Below are positions 45,025 through 57,549 of a stretch of 64,000 nucleotides of DNA, one piece after another. Positions within the stretch are counted from its first letter, which is position 1, and each line of letters opens with the position of its first letter. The notes under the pieces were generated by a model. It made no database searches and was not told the origin of the DNA. It saw only the letters and a program-made list of their open reading frames with translations. The stretch is from Lytechinus pictus (lineage: Eukaryota; Echinodermata; Echinoidea; Temnopleuroida; Toxopneustidae). The translations under genes were made by a program, and so were the position numbers. The stretch covers positions 29,414,001 to 29,478,000 of the forward strand of contig NC_087256.1 of assembly GCF_037042905.1 (NCBI RefSeq), given 5' to 3'.

Positions 45025-47399
45025 CATGGGTGTCGATCGGTATTCTTGGTTGGGGGGGATGATTGACACAAATGTTCTTGTGGATGGGGATCTTTCAACA
45101 TTACCCCCACTAAAATCACAAGTTAGGACATTTGGGAGTGGTTGATATGCATGGTGTTCTTGCAGTGGCGTACCGTGAGTCACGGCATTGGGGGGGGGGG
45201 GGTACCAGCAAAATTTTTGAGTCACTTAGTTTCGCGCGCTCAGTTGCCAGGTATATTGACCTAATAGGGACATTTCAAGGACAGTGCCATTAAACGGATA
45301 TGTATCTCACTGCTCAAATAATGCGAGCGCGAAGCGCGAGTTGAAAATTTTTGATATGCAGACCAAAAAAGGACATTATAAGCAAATTTTTGTAATCATG
45401 ATACATACCTGTCTCGCTAAACAAACAATGCGAGCGCGAAGCGCGAGCTGAAATTTTTGTAAATATTTACCCCAAACCAGGACATGTTAAGGACTGTATT
45501 TTAGGAATCCATTAAGAGTATACATATCTCACCATAGTCATCTAATGCGAGTGCAAAGCGCTTGCTGATTTTGCTACATCTAAACACATGAAGCACTTTT
45601 TGTAGTCATTGTAATCATGATAATACGCATCTCACTCATCAAATATTGCGAGCGCGAAGCGCGAGCTGAAAATCTAGGATATTCAGACCTGAAGAGAGGC
45701 ATTCTAAGGCCTGTTTGTAAGAATTCACTATTAAAGACCATACGATACGTATTTCACTAAACAAATGTGATCGAAAATTTTTGATATTCAGATAAAAAAA
45801 AGGGACATTTTAAGGACTGATTTTTAGGAATTCATGAAGAGCAGTCATATCTCACCAATCTACTAGTGCGAACGTAAGCACGGACAGGAAATGTTTTATA
45901 TTAACACCTTAAAATGGGGCAATCACTTTAAGTAGTCATGAAAAAGAACCATATGTCACTACATAAAACAATAATAAGTCGAAGTGCGAGGAAATATATT
46001 TGGTGTATATTGACTTAAAAACGTTAAACAGACAATGCGAGTACCGGGAACAATGAAGAAATCTAGGCCTGAGCAAAATAAAGTTATGAAAAAATGTTTC
46101 TTATGTATTATAACATAACATTATTATAATATAACATTATAATGAACAATAGTTTCTTCATTCCCACTACGTTTCTGTTCCTTTCTCCTCTTCCCCGTTT
46201 TTTTTTTGGCCAGCCGATTGGGGGGCACGTGCCCCCATGCCCCCCCCCCCCCCCCCGTAGTTACGCCACTGTGTTCTTGGAAATTCTTTCATTATTGCAG
46301 TGTACTGTACTTATAATTTTTTTTTGAAAATTCAATTTGTGTTACAAGTAAGCCTATTCTAAACTCATACGAAAGAAAAACTGACAAAAATTGTCTGGAC
46401 CATGTACAAAGTGATCTGTTTATTGGACATGATGTATACAACTTCTCTCTTAAATCTAACCCGACTGGCGATATCTTTTTTCTTCTTAATGCATGATGAT
46501 AAAATGCAGATTCGGACAAATTAAGACTAGCACAAATTACAAACTGTGTGGCTTCTCGTGCGCCATCGGGCTTACTGTCATTCCTTAGACGATTTTAACC
46601 CTGGATTTTAACATGTTTTAAATGCTTTATAAGTGCATAAAACAAAAACAAACATAAAAACAATCAAAACTCAACTGTCATGTTATGATATTTCTCCAAT
46701 ATTTTCTTGAACCATCAGTGTGTAATATCAGCTAATATATGTGTTAAAATGAAATTTATGTACCGCATGAGTGTGCTCATATAGAATGCAAAACTGTCAT
46801 CCCTTTCCAAACTCAAAAGAGATTTCTTTTTGCCAAAATAAGAAAGAGCCAATCAAGTTTAGTTATGCAAGTCCATAACAATAACAAGAATAACATGGGG
46901 GAAAAAATCTGATGTTCATATCCGAAGATACGCTTTAGAGAGAAATGAATGATTATTCTTTCTGAAACCATTAATTGATTTCACTTATTAAAAAATTGTA
47001 AAAATATGATCATATTACCACTGGTGGGATGGAACACCCTATCAACAAAAGTTGTTTTTCGTCAGGGTCCTTTTATGTCATGTGTTAAAAAATATCATAT
47101 ACATAAACATTTCATTCTTTTTCATCTTGAACCTCCACCCATCTGTTTAAAAGTCCTGGAAAAGAATGTTTTTATTTAATAACAATATTCACGAATTGCA
47201 AGGGAAACAAACTGATTGATGGCATACTATAATCATCACTATAATCATCATGATCAAACCTTTACATTTTTTCATCATCATTATTATAAATTTTCTACCC
47301 TAAATTATTGGGGGGATGATAATACAGGCCATCCCCCCACTTGAAATATTGGGGGGGATATATCCCCCCCCCCCATCCCCCCCGTGATCGACACCCATG
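45025..47399. mobile_element. Outer hAT-like element, CATGGGTGTCGATC ends
   Basis: The ends CATGGGTGTCGATC and GATCGACACCCATG are inverted copies. The 8-bp duplication GTCCAGTG lies at 45017-45024 and 47400-47407. G/C runs lie inside both ends. It has no transposase and is interrupted by another hAT element (45163-46271), 138 bp from its left end. Confidence 0.95.
45163..46271. mobile_element. Inner hAT-like element, CAGTGGCGTA ends, with mirror-word array
   Basis: The ends CAGTGGCGTACC and GTTACGCCACTG are inverted repeats. The 8-bp duplication TGTTCTTG lies at 45155-45162 and 46272-46279. The interior has GCGAGCGCGAAGCGCGAG at about 45322, 45429 and 45647, plus weaker copies, in the opposite orientation to the arrays at 30066 and 40027. 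It is noncoding. Confidence 0.95.
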
Positions 47400-47407
47400 G
47401 TCCAGTG

Positions 47408-48250
47408 GGTTTACATCTGCACGGTTCTTTTGTAGAAATTGAAGTACTTCTCAAGAATCTTTATATGATGAGTTTTAAAAGACTTTGTTTAAACTGATGC
47501 TAGGTTTATATCACATATGTACATGCGTACAGAAAAGTGTTAGCATATGCATGGTATATATGTATGATGAAAATACATCTAAATTTATAAATTAGCACAC
47601 CAAAATTAGCGCAGAAGTGATTCAGCACTTTTTGTATATACTTCCACTATTGCACGAGTTGGCGATTGGACGAATTGACATTAGACGAATTGGAAATAAA
47701 CCCTTGAGTCTGTACTCCCGTGTCTGCTCTTTGCTTTAGTGAGATTCTTCGTTTCATGAAGCATTCCCCAGAATATCTGGAGGATGTTGAGGTACCTGGA
47801 AATATAAACTCTTACGCTCTTAACGTGTTTTGAAGCGTTCTGCTCATGTTAAAACTTGAATATGTGTTTATTATTGATTTATGATGATAATCCACAAATC
47901 CCCTCTCTTCCCCTTTTATTCTTATGAATTTTTTCTTCAAGGAGTGGACAGAATCGCTTACTATTGCAACAGGACACACCACTTTAATGAAGCAATATTG
48001 ACTTGCGTGTAAGTAAAGAGGAACAGTTCAATTCGTGTTTTTCTCACCAAAATTTGTTTTTCATGTCATCTAGAAGCATTGCTTTTTTACTTTGATCATA
48101 TTATTCCATTTTCCCATAATTTTAAGAAACATGTTTGTATAAAAAGAAAAAGTTATTAATTCATTAAAGTGCTTCAACTCCCCCCCCCCCTTCATTTCCA
48201 TACAAGATATTTTTAAAGCTATTCTGCAAATGTTTTGGAAATTGTAGTTA
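47408..48250. other. Unassigned spacer
   Basis: No gene or repeat family is recognised. A short C run lies at 48181-48190. Confidence 0.4.
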
Positions 48251-48447
48251 ATTTGTAACCATATTTCATTTATATTTGTTTATATATTATATCATGATGT
48301 ATGTCTCATTTTTATTTATTTGTAATGTTATTTATTGAAATGAAAATAAAACTTGAACTTGAACTTGTAATTGTAAATATTTTTTAATTGTGTTTTTGAA
48401 CGCAGAAATAAATGCAAGCAAAAAAAAAAAAAAAAAAAAAAAAAACT
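48251..48447 (+). mobile_element. Probable LINE 3' end and adjacent poly-A
   Basis: 'gaaatgaaaataaaacttgaacttgaacttg' at about 48336-48367 looks like a LINE 3' end with an ACTTGA-repeat tail. A separate run of about 26 A residues lies at 48420-48445. The extent of the body was not established. Confidence 0.45.
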
Positions 48448-48723
48448 TGAGATCTCTGCTGCCAATCATGCGAGCGCCGCAAAAGTTTGCAAAGGTAGAA
48501 AGTGTGGTATAATTTACAAGGCTGTATGGCTATTTTGTTTGAAATAATATATTATTTTATTTGAATTAATTGTGCATAAATCATATATTTTCTCTAATTC
48601 ACTAAATAAAGCTCCTAAGAACGCTAATTCATGGTGACAATAATCTGTGGCATATTCCTCCCATTTTTGTTAATCAGAAACCTCGATTTGAAAATCAATT
48701 TCTTATGTGTTTTCTTTTTTATG

Positions 48724-49070
48724 AATTTCTTCAATATTTCTTCGTTTTTCGACCTTTTCTTTGTTTTTTCATCACCTTTTTGAAGCATGATTATGCTAAA
48801 GTCAATTAATTTCAGCTGATGAAATTATAAATCGTCATATTAAAAAAAATGATTTAGATGAAAAAACTCCATTTGTATTGAGTTTGTATACAAAATTTCT
48901 TCAATATTTCTTCGTTTTTCGACCTTTTGCTTTTTTGTTTTTTCGTCACCTTTTTGAAGCATGATTATGCTAAAGTCAATTAATTCCAGCTGATGACAGT
49001 ATATATCGTCATATTAAAAAAAAGTAATTTAGATGAAAAAACTCCATTTGTATTGAGTTTGTACACAAAA
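48724..49070. repeat. Two 170-bp tandem units
   Basis: Units start at 48724 and 48894 (AATTTCTTCAATATTTCTTC) and stay about 95 percent alike, including 'gcatgattatgctaaagtc'. They are AT-rich and noncoding. Confidence 0.92.
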
Positions 49071-49142
49071 TCACGTTTCAATTAATTTTTGGTTAGTCAA
49101 GCACTTACGAAATGTCGCGTATATTGGAACTGCTGGGCCTAT

Positions 49143-49410
49143 TTTATTTTATTTTATTTATTTATTTCCACATTCAAATAACAAAATTATATACAAGTGT
49201 AATCATTTTTAGCATAACATAACAATAAGCAAATGACATAATGAATAACATATGCATATATACATTCTAACAATCTAATTGAAATATATTTATACCTGAT
49301 AAATTTCTCTTTTTTTATTATTAAAACAAATAACAGAAAAATATATATATATACATTTATCGACATAATACATTTTGAAATGTAGGAGACCTCCACGTTA
49401 AGCTAAGAGC
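49143..49410 (-). mobile_element. Possible minus-strand LINE 3' end
   Basis: The tail-like tract TTTTATTTTATTTATTTATT is followed by AT-rich sequence resembling the 3' UTR start of the LINE at 32752. There is no coding sequence. The family and extent are uncertain. Confidence 0.35.
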
Positions 49411-49810
49411 TTGAAATTGATAAAGGCCTCATAAGGAAAGGGGAAAGAAAACCAGACAAACATTGCAATATTATATCATTATTATATTATACCTGGGCGT
49501 CGCAAATTTGGCATTTATACTCATTTTGATCCAGCAGTGTATACATCCAGATCCAGAAAAAAATAAAATAAAATGCGCAAGACCTGAAAGTTAAAATTCA
49601 GAGAGTGGCCCGGACAAAAACTTAAGCGCAACGGAATTGTCTTAAAATGTTGAGGGCGGGGGTGGATTGATTCATCAACCCACCCTCGGGTCTCATGGGG
49701 TAAATAGAAATTGAACTTGTAATGGATATTAGTGTGTTTTTATTCGAGATGATTTAAAAGTCATTCGTCGAAGCACAAGAGAAATTTTACATATTAAGAT
49801 AAGGGACTAT

Positions 49811-51140
49811 GGCGGCCATTTTTCATTTTTAAAAGGCTGCATTCATCACCTTTATGACACAAGCTATGATATATTTCGTTAGAAATCATTGGGTTTAGAC
49901 AATACTTAACACTTACATCAAAATTAAGCCATTTTCATAGTAAAAATTTTGTCAAAATTATCTGTCCCCAGTTACAATGTACATACTACTTTGGGCTATG
50001 GCAGCAATTTTGAATTTCAAAGTAAGGCCTTTATTACCTTCTCAACCATCATGTGATGTATTTAGTCAGAAATCATGTTCAAGACCAAATTTTACCTATA
50101 CATCACATAGTTACGTGCGTTTTGGGTTCTCATTCTGGTGATGATTAGTTTCCCTATACGCATGTTACATAATTTGTAGGGGCTTGTGCGGCCGTTTTGA
50201 AAGTCAAAATACAGTATTTATCACCTACATGGGAGAGGAAATGTTATATTTCATTAAAAAAATCACGTTTTCAAACAATATTTTCCTTATACAACAGAAT
50301 TATATGGATTTCATCGTCAGGCAAATCCTAATTCTTTGAAAAGTATTTGTCCCCATTTACATTGTAGATAATACTGTATTAAGGGCCCATAGGGGCCATT
50401 TTGAATTTTACAATACATCATTTATCTCATGCATGAAGAAGGAAATGATATGTTTCGCCAGAAAACATGTTTTTAGACAATATTTCACTCGTAGATTACA
50501 ATTACATTCATTTTATTGTTTTTACTCTTGTGAAAATTAGTTTCTTCATTCGCTTTGTTCATAATACAGATAGGGTCTATGGCAGCCATTTTGAATGTCA
50601 ACATGCAGCATAATTACCGAAATTGCAAGGGAAATGATATGTTTCGTTAGAAATCCTTGTTGTCAGACAGTGTTACACCAATATTTCGCAGTTATTGGCA
50701 TTTTAAAGTCAAACAAATTCAAAGGTTGTGAAAATTATTTGTCCCCTTTTATATATTGTACACAGTATAAGGGGTCTATGACAGCCATTTTGAATATCAT
50801 AATACAGCATTTATCACATTAGATAGTATACAAATGACATAGTTTTGTTAATAGTCATGTTTTCAGACAGTAGTCCACTCGCAGGTCACAATCACATGCA
50901 ATAATAGTGCTCTTGTTTGAAAAAATATTTTTCCCCATTCATATTCTACATAATAAAGTATACAGGGGTTATGGCGGCCATTTTGAATATCAATAAAATA
51001 AATATTTTGTCAAATATCGCTTTTCCAATTGGTATTTCACTTCTGCACAACAACTACATGTATTTTATAGCTAATGTGTGGGCAATTTTATGATTTTCAT
51101 GGGTAATTTGCATATTTAGGCGGCCATATTGGATTTTGCC
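49811..51140. repeat. Diverged tandem array, unit about 193 bp
   Basis: Eight units are marked by the word GGCGGCCATTTTGAAT or close variants, at 49811, 50000, 50187, 50391, 50581, 50780, 50973 and 51119. Spacings are 189, 187, 204, 190, 199, 193 and 146. Other shared words are 'atgatatgtttcg', 'caga' plus 'acaatatt' and 'tgtcccc'. No coding frame is shared among units. Confidence 0.88.
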
Positions 51141-51424
51141 AATTTGCGGAAAATGCTCAAGGTTGCAAGAGTGGCATCATTCAGATTCGGAATCAGCACC
51201 CTCGAATTGACAAGAAACCATAAAAAAACATTGTATATCTAAAAAAAACAAGGTTCGACCCCTTGTCTATGGGGCCTATCCTGGACTAAGACACCTCCAG
51301 ACGTTTGCCTTCAGACATATCCTACGTAGGCATGATCTTCTTTGCACACCTCCCTCCTCCGTCGGCATATAGAGAAAATGCGTTAACGGCAAGCCACCCT
51401 GACATATCACCTTTTTACATTTTT

Positions 51425-52180
51425 TTTTTAATTCAGTTGCTCGCTGATCGATGCAGTTTATCTGGGATGGCGCCAAGTCATTTTTTTGTCTGGGGGCTGG
51501 CATCACTTTCAGGTCGTCTAATTGCCCGGCAAGACAACCCAAAATGATTAAATTCTCCTGGGTAATCTAGGTCCAAACATTTTTTTTTAACGTGTCCCTT
51601 TATTTTTCATCCATTTTTCTTCCACCCCTTTCCGTTTTTTAACTAAACTTGAAATATCGAATTAGGTTTTAACCCTTTTTTTTGGTCATTCAATTTCACG
51701 CTGATGCAGTTTATCTGGAATGCCGTCAAGTTATTTTTTGTTTGGGGGCTGACATCACTTTCAGGTCGTCTAATTGCCCGGCAAGACAACCCAAAATGAT
51801 TAAATTCGCCTGGGTAATCTAGGTCCAAACATTTTTTTTAATGTGTCCCTTTATTTTTCATCAATTTTTCTTCCACCCATTTCCGTTTTTTAACTAAACT
51901 TGAAATATCGAAATAGGTTTTAACCCTTTTTTTTTTGTCATTCAATTTCACGCTGATGCAGTTTATCTGGAATTCCGCCAAGTTAGTTTTTGTTTGGGGG
52001 CTGACATCACTTTCAGGTCGTCTAATTGCCTGGCAAGACGACCCAAAACTGATTAACTTCTCCTGGGTAATCTAGGTCCAAACAATTTTTTTTAATGTTT
52101 CCCTTCATTTTTCTCCCACCCCTTTTTCAGTTTTTTTTAAGCCAAACTTGAAATATCGAAATGGGTTTTAACCTCTCTGA
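51425..52180. repeat. Three tandem units of about 250 bp
   Basis: The word GCAGTTTATCTGG occurs at 51453, 51716 and 51958. Each unit carries 'ctttcaggtcgtctaattgcc', 'gggtaatctaggtccaaac' and 'aacttgaaatatcgaa'. They are noncoding; small open frames on both strands repeat with the units. Confidence 0.92.
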
Positions 52181-53837
52181 CCGGCATGCTTTATCATCAA
52201 TTAAAGGTTATGAAAACGCATTTAAAGAAAATAAAATTTATGTATGTGTATGGTAAAGACAACATGTGTTTATAAGTTAAGCAAAAAAACAAAGATGTTA
52301 CTAAACTCGCTAAATCATTTATTTATTTATTCTTTGCTTTCTTGTGAACGTTGAAGAGATTATTATAAAACTGTTAAATATTTTAAATATGAATATAATA
52401 ATAACCAGTATAAAAACATTTATTTCATTACAAACAATAGGTCTATTTGGAAAACATTGGTGATGTCTTTTATGAATTCTTCTTAGTAAATTGTATGCTA
52501 GCTGAAATAACCGGCCTCAACTTGACTGTTTTGTCCCCTATATGATGTGGATTATTTCCATTGTGTTTGCTCATTTTCAATTTCATGACGTAGGTACAGG
52601 CTTTCCATCCAAAGGTATCGGAATAATTATTATGAGCAAAAAAAAAATACTCCAAATTCAAAATATTGATTCGATCAGTTTATTAAGATAGATTTATAAG
52701 CAGCTTCATCTTGCCTTTCCCCCACTTATAAGTTGATTTTTAATAAAAAGCCTTTTTGTTCGGGGGTTGGTTAATATAAATCGGAGGCCCTCGTGAGATT
52801 ACTTTTAATCAATGTAAATTGTTAGATTGGTGTTAAGGTGATGAATGAAAAAAAAACCGCGGTAACAAAATGACTGAATGAATATCTGACGAATGAAATA
52901 AATAAATTCGCTTTTCCACAGCAGTCCGATTTTCCTTTTTAGTATCATACAGTCAGAGACGTTGATTTTGTTTGCCCCATTCAAATCTAATTTCTACCTC
53001 AATAAATAACATTTAAATCATAATTTGCAAAATCATTATTTGAAATTAGCAATCAATAAATTTTAGAATATTGAAATAATATTGAAATTACTTGGTTAAT
53101 TCAAATTTTTATCTTCGGACAAGGGTCTCTTTCGTCGAAAGGTGTCCTTAAAAGGGCACCGTGTTCTGGATAAGGAAAATAATGAAAATTTCAATTTATC
53201 CAGTTGTTTGTGAATCTTTAAATCTGTTTCTCCTTTTACCTCATAAGGTAAGCTCCATACATCAATTTCAAACTAAATTTGTAGCCTTTTTTATAATATT
53301 TTATTTGCCTTTGTCTCGGGGGACACTCATTGAAACTTTAATTCCTGCTTAATAATGAAAATACTTTTCGTTTTATCATAGGGGAAATTTTCTCCAACAA
53401 AATACTGATTTGAATAAAAAGTTTTTTTTTAATCAGACAAGCATATAAAGCTGACAATTTTTATTCAAATCGGATATATATATATTTTACATTTCAGATT
53501 TTATAGGTGGGGAAACGATGACATCACTCACTATTTTTTTTAATTTTTTTTGGGGGGGGTTATTTTATTCTATAAGAAAATAATTTAAAATACTATTCTT
53601 GTTTTTTATTGTCTGAAACAAAGATTGATTCATCAGTGAATATTGCCGCACCTATACCGTGATTTGGTAGTCTCTTTATGTTAATTGTGTAAAATAAAAA
53701 TAAAAACTGTATCATGCTTATAATAAAAGAAAATATAGAAAATAAAAGTCATATTTTCTCTATGCACACAATGTCTGTTTCCTTTTTCCCTCTTTTCTCA
53801 TTTCTTTGTTACCAAATTCCTTTTACTTGTTTCTATA
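52181..53837. other. Unassigned AT-rich region
   Basis: No gene, known element or clear repeat was recognised. Confidence 0.4.
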
Positions 53838-56752
53838 GGGGTCCGACCACTTGACCGAAGGCCCGCGAGGCCGAAGGTCCGCGAGACCGAAGGCCCACGA
53901 GGCCAAAGGCCCGCGAGACCGACTTTTTTTTCCTTCATCAGGTGTCGAGTGGTTTAAGGCGCCTCGTTGCAGCGGCGTATGCCTGTTATCAGAGGGGGGG
54001 GGGCAGAGCCAAATTTTCCCCGGTAACTCCGTCTAGAATTAGTGACATAGCTATGATTTCAGTTTAGGGGCGGTACTGAGCACAGGAAGCGCGCTCCCTG
54101 GGGGTGCAGGGAGGGGGAGTGTCCACCGCGAGAAGCGTGCAAGCTCGATCCGACGTTCCTGTCATCGTAATACGTCCTCTGCCTGTTTTCGGGGGGGGGG
54201 GGGGTAGAGCCAAAGTATTTCCCGGTAACTAAGTCCTGAAGGATTTCATTTTAGGGGGCGGTAGTGAGCACGCGAAGTGGCGAAACACTTAATACTGAGC
54301 GCGCGAAAGGCGCTCCTTATAAGGGGGAGTTTTCCCCCTCTCGCGCAAAGCACGGAAGCTCCGACGTTTTCTTCGAACTGTTCCTTGTCTGCTCCCGCTC
54401 CTCTTACATTCTCTGCCTGTTATCGGGGGGGGGGCAAATAATTCCCGGTAATCAGTGGCGTTGCAAGGATTTCATTTTAGGGGGCCAGGTGAGAACGCGA
54501 ATCGTGCGAAACACTTACTGCGCGCACGAAAGGGCTGTCGGGGGGGGGGGAGGGGGTGCAGGGAGGGGGTGTTTCCACTACTTACAGTATAAACTTACGT
54601 TGCCCAATTTCACTGACACTACTTAATCATTAAAAATGATGGGGCTTATCAATAGCCTAGATGAACAAAAGCAGTGTAAAAAAAAACGGGTCGTTGTATT
54701 TGTAAGATAGACAGAAAAGAGCACTGAACCCGTTTGTAAAGGGGCATTTCTCATGGGAAAATGGGAATCTTTTGGAGGTTCTTGATAGAGTGGGGGTCCT
54801 TCTTCTGGGAGGGGTACCCCTCGGCCAGTGAGAGTATAATGGTTTTCAGTTGCAAAGTTCTTAGCACTGGAACATGAAGATTGTCTGATATAGAGTAAAA
54901 ATGAAAACTCTTTTTAAAGCAATAAAACATGATAAACCTATAATATTTGTTTCTATTGTCGTTATTATTCACCATTATTATCATTATCATCATACGATCA
55001 TTGATATTTTTATTGATATTATTAATGTAGAGGAAGCGTGAAAGAGGAAGGACATATTAGATAGAGAGGAAAGAGGAAAAGAGAAATCCAGATGAAGAAA
55101 AAAATGGTACATGACGTAAATGATAATAAAAATGGCCGTAAAAGGGAAGGAAAATATACTAATAGAAGCGCCGAGTTAACCTAGAGCATAGAGAAAAGAC
55201 GTAGACAAAAATCACGAAGAAAAACAAAGCAAAATTATGTAGGAATATTAAATGTTAACATAATGAAAGAGAACAGAGAAGGAGAGAGAGAAGGGACGAT
55301 AGGAGAAATTGAAAGTAAAAAGAGCTGTGAGAAAAGTACGGAGGAAAAGAACTTGGATAAATATCCGATTCACTTGAATGTGCTCTGTGTCTATCAGTGT
55401 GTGGGATGAGTGTGTGCGTTTCTATGCAAAGTATGGTTAGGGTATTTCTGAAAAAAATTCTTAAAATTTTCAACAGCCCACTTCTGATGCGGCACCACTG
55501 TATTTGGGTTCGTTAGCCTAATTGTAACATTTTTTTGTTTCACCTCGGTTGTGTAGATTTCTTCAGAGACTATGGTATGATTAATTTTCGTTAGACGATG
55601 AAGTGAGAGAGGGGATGGGTACCGGTGTCTGATTTCGTAGTATTATGAAAAGCATTTTTGCAAACTATTCCCAGTCTAATAATGCTCCAGCAGAAGCTGA
55701 AATGTTATCTAAAAAATTATATTAAAAAAGGAATCTATTAATGAATAGTTGAATGAATAAATAAATAAATAAATAAATAAATGAACAATGATATTTATTA
55801 ATAAAATATTGATTAGAGCGAGAGCAGACAAGGAATAGTTCAAGGGATGATCACAGCTTCTCCCTCCATGCACCCCCCCCCCCCCCCAGACGTGTTTTGC
55901 GCGCTCAGTAAGTGATTCACACGCTTCGCGTGCTGACTACCGCCCCTTTGAATTAAATCCTAGCCCCACCACTAATATTAGACTTATAAACGGGAAATTT
56001 TTGGCTGTGCCCCTCCCCATTTCAGGCAGAAAACGTAAGAATTAGAGCGGATGCAGACAAGGAACGATTCAAAGAAACGTCGGAGCTTCCGCAATTTGAT
56101 TTTTTTCTCTCCCCCCCCCCCCTCTCCGTTAACAGGCAGAGAACGTAGAGCAGTAGCGGGCAAGGATTCGAAGAAAACGTCGGAGCTTCCGTGCTTCGCG
56201 TGGGAGGGAGAAAACTCCCCTTATTATATGAGCGCCTTTCGCGCGCTCATTATTAAGTGTTTCGCACACTTCGCGTGCTCACTACCGCCCCTAAAATGAA
56301 ATCCTAGCAAAGCCACTGATTCTGGACTTATTTTACCGGGATTTTTTTTGCTCTGGCCCCCCCCCCCCCCTCCCTCCAATAACAGACAGAGGACGTATTA
56401 AGATGAGCGAGAGCAGATTCAAAGGAACGTCGGACCTTCCGCGCTTCTCGCCGGGGGGGGGGGGTACACTCCCCTCCCTGCACCCCCCCCCCCGGAACGC
56501 GCTTCTCGTAGTCACTACTGCCCCCTAAACTGAAATCCTAGTTATGCCACTAATTCTAGACGGAATTACTGAGAAATATTTGGCTCTGCCCCCTCCCCCT
56601 TCTGATAACTGGCACCTGTTACGCCGCTGCAACGAGGCGCCTTAAACCACTCGACCGCGGCACCCGATAAAGGGGGAAAAAAGTCGGTCTCGCGGACCTT
56701 CGGCCTTGTGGGCCATCGGTCTCGCGGGCCCTCGTTCTCGCGGGCTGTCACC
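53838..56752. mobile_element. Foldback-like element with modular inverted arms
   Basis: The left edge has tandem GGCCCGCGAGACCGAAGG-type units (53862-53922). The right edge has their inverted copies (about 56690-56750). Both arms share 'gtggtttaaggcgcctcgttgcagcggcgta' (left 53950-53983) and 'gtctagaattagtg', then two or three modules of about 200-250 bp ending in 'atttcagtttaggggc' and GC-rich 'agcgcgc' words. Left modules cover about 53985-54580 and right modules about 55860-56640. The centre (about 54600-55850) is unrelated AT-rich sequence without a gene. Both outer ends abut TATAGG-type sequence. Confidence 0.8.
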
Positions 56753-56823
56753 TATACACCTTCTTTTCCTCTATTCTATTCTCTTTTTATATCTTTCTCC
56801 TACATTCTCTTCAATAATGCTTC

Positions 56824-57465
56824 TGAAGCGGGGGTTGGTTTATAAGATGAAATGGTAATAAGCCAATCTCCACTTACCGACTTTATGCGTGTAGAGATCC
56901 GACAGACAATCCTCCAATATAACAAAGTGTTCCAATTATTGCACAATCCCAATGACACAAAATCACACAAGATTATATCACAAAAAATAACTTGGCTAGC
57001 ACAAGCGGTATTTGGATTTTCTCTTAGTGAAAATAACGGAGAAAAAAGGGTAGTACGCAAATTTGAAATGGTATGCTGTGGAAGATGCAATGGATGAATT
57101 TGCTCCAAGTGAGATGATGGAATCCACAAATGTATTAAGTTATTTGACGACGTTCTCAAGACACGTGTTTACTGAAGAAGAAAACTTTGAGAAGTGTGTT
57201 CAGAAAAGAAAGTAGTAGTTTTCATCCCAAATGTGATGTAGGATGTAAACAAAGAGAGAGGGGAGAGAGAGGTACCAATTCAGAGAATTTATAGTGAGTC
57301 ACAGGTGAGTGTGCTGTGTGAGGGTAATTATTGACCACTTGTTGGCATGTTTATTGCTAAGGAGTGGAAGTAACTGGTATCCAAGGGTAATGTCCTCTCG
57401 AAGATGATGAGTAATAGAAGGCAAAGTTGAGAAATGAAAAAGGATGAAATTTGGAAAATACTACA
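56824..57465 (-). repeat. 3' LTR of the gypsy element (642 bp)
   Basis: It is identical in length to 61133-61774, with differences only near 56841 and 56924. A TATA-like motif (TATAAATT on the minus strand) lies at 57286-57293. Confidence 0.96.
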
Positions 57466-57478
57466 TCAGCCCCCTCCT
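57466..57478 (-). promoter_or_regulatory. Polypurine tract
   Basis: On the minus strand AGGAGGGGGCTGA ends at the LTR boundary, the expected primer for plus-strand synthesis. Confidence 0.8.
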
Positions 57479-57549
57479 AGATCGTTGAATAAAATGAAAC
57501 GGTCGATAACAAAGAAAATAGTAATAGTCCAAATGAAGAAAATAATTTC

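Noticed and set aside
49811-52180. CRISPR-like arrays
   Set aside because: Units are about 193-250 bp, diverged throughout and without spacers; the context is eukaryotic.
53851-54626. Short Arg/Gly-rich frames as small proteins
   Set aside because: They fall in GC-rich repeated arms of the foldback-like element, and the frames are not preserved between modules.
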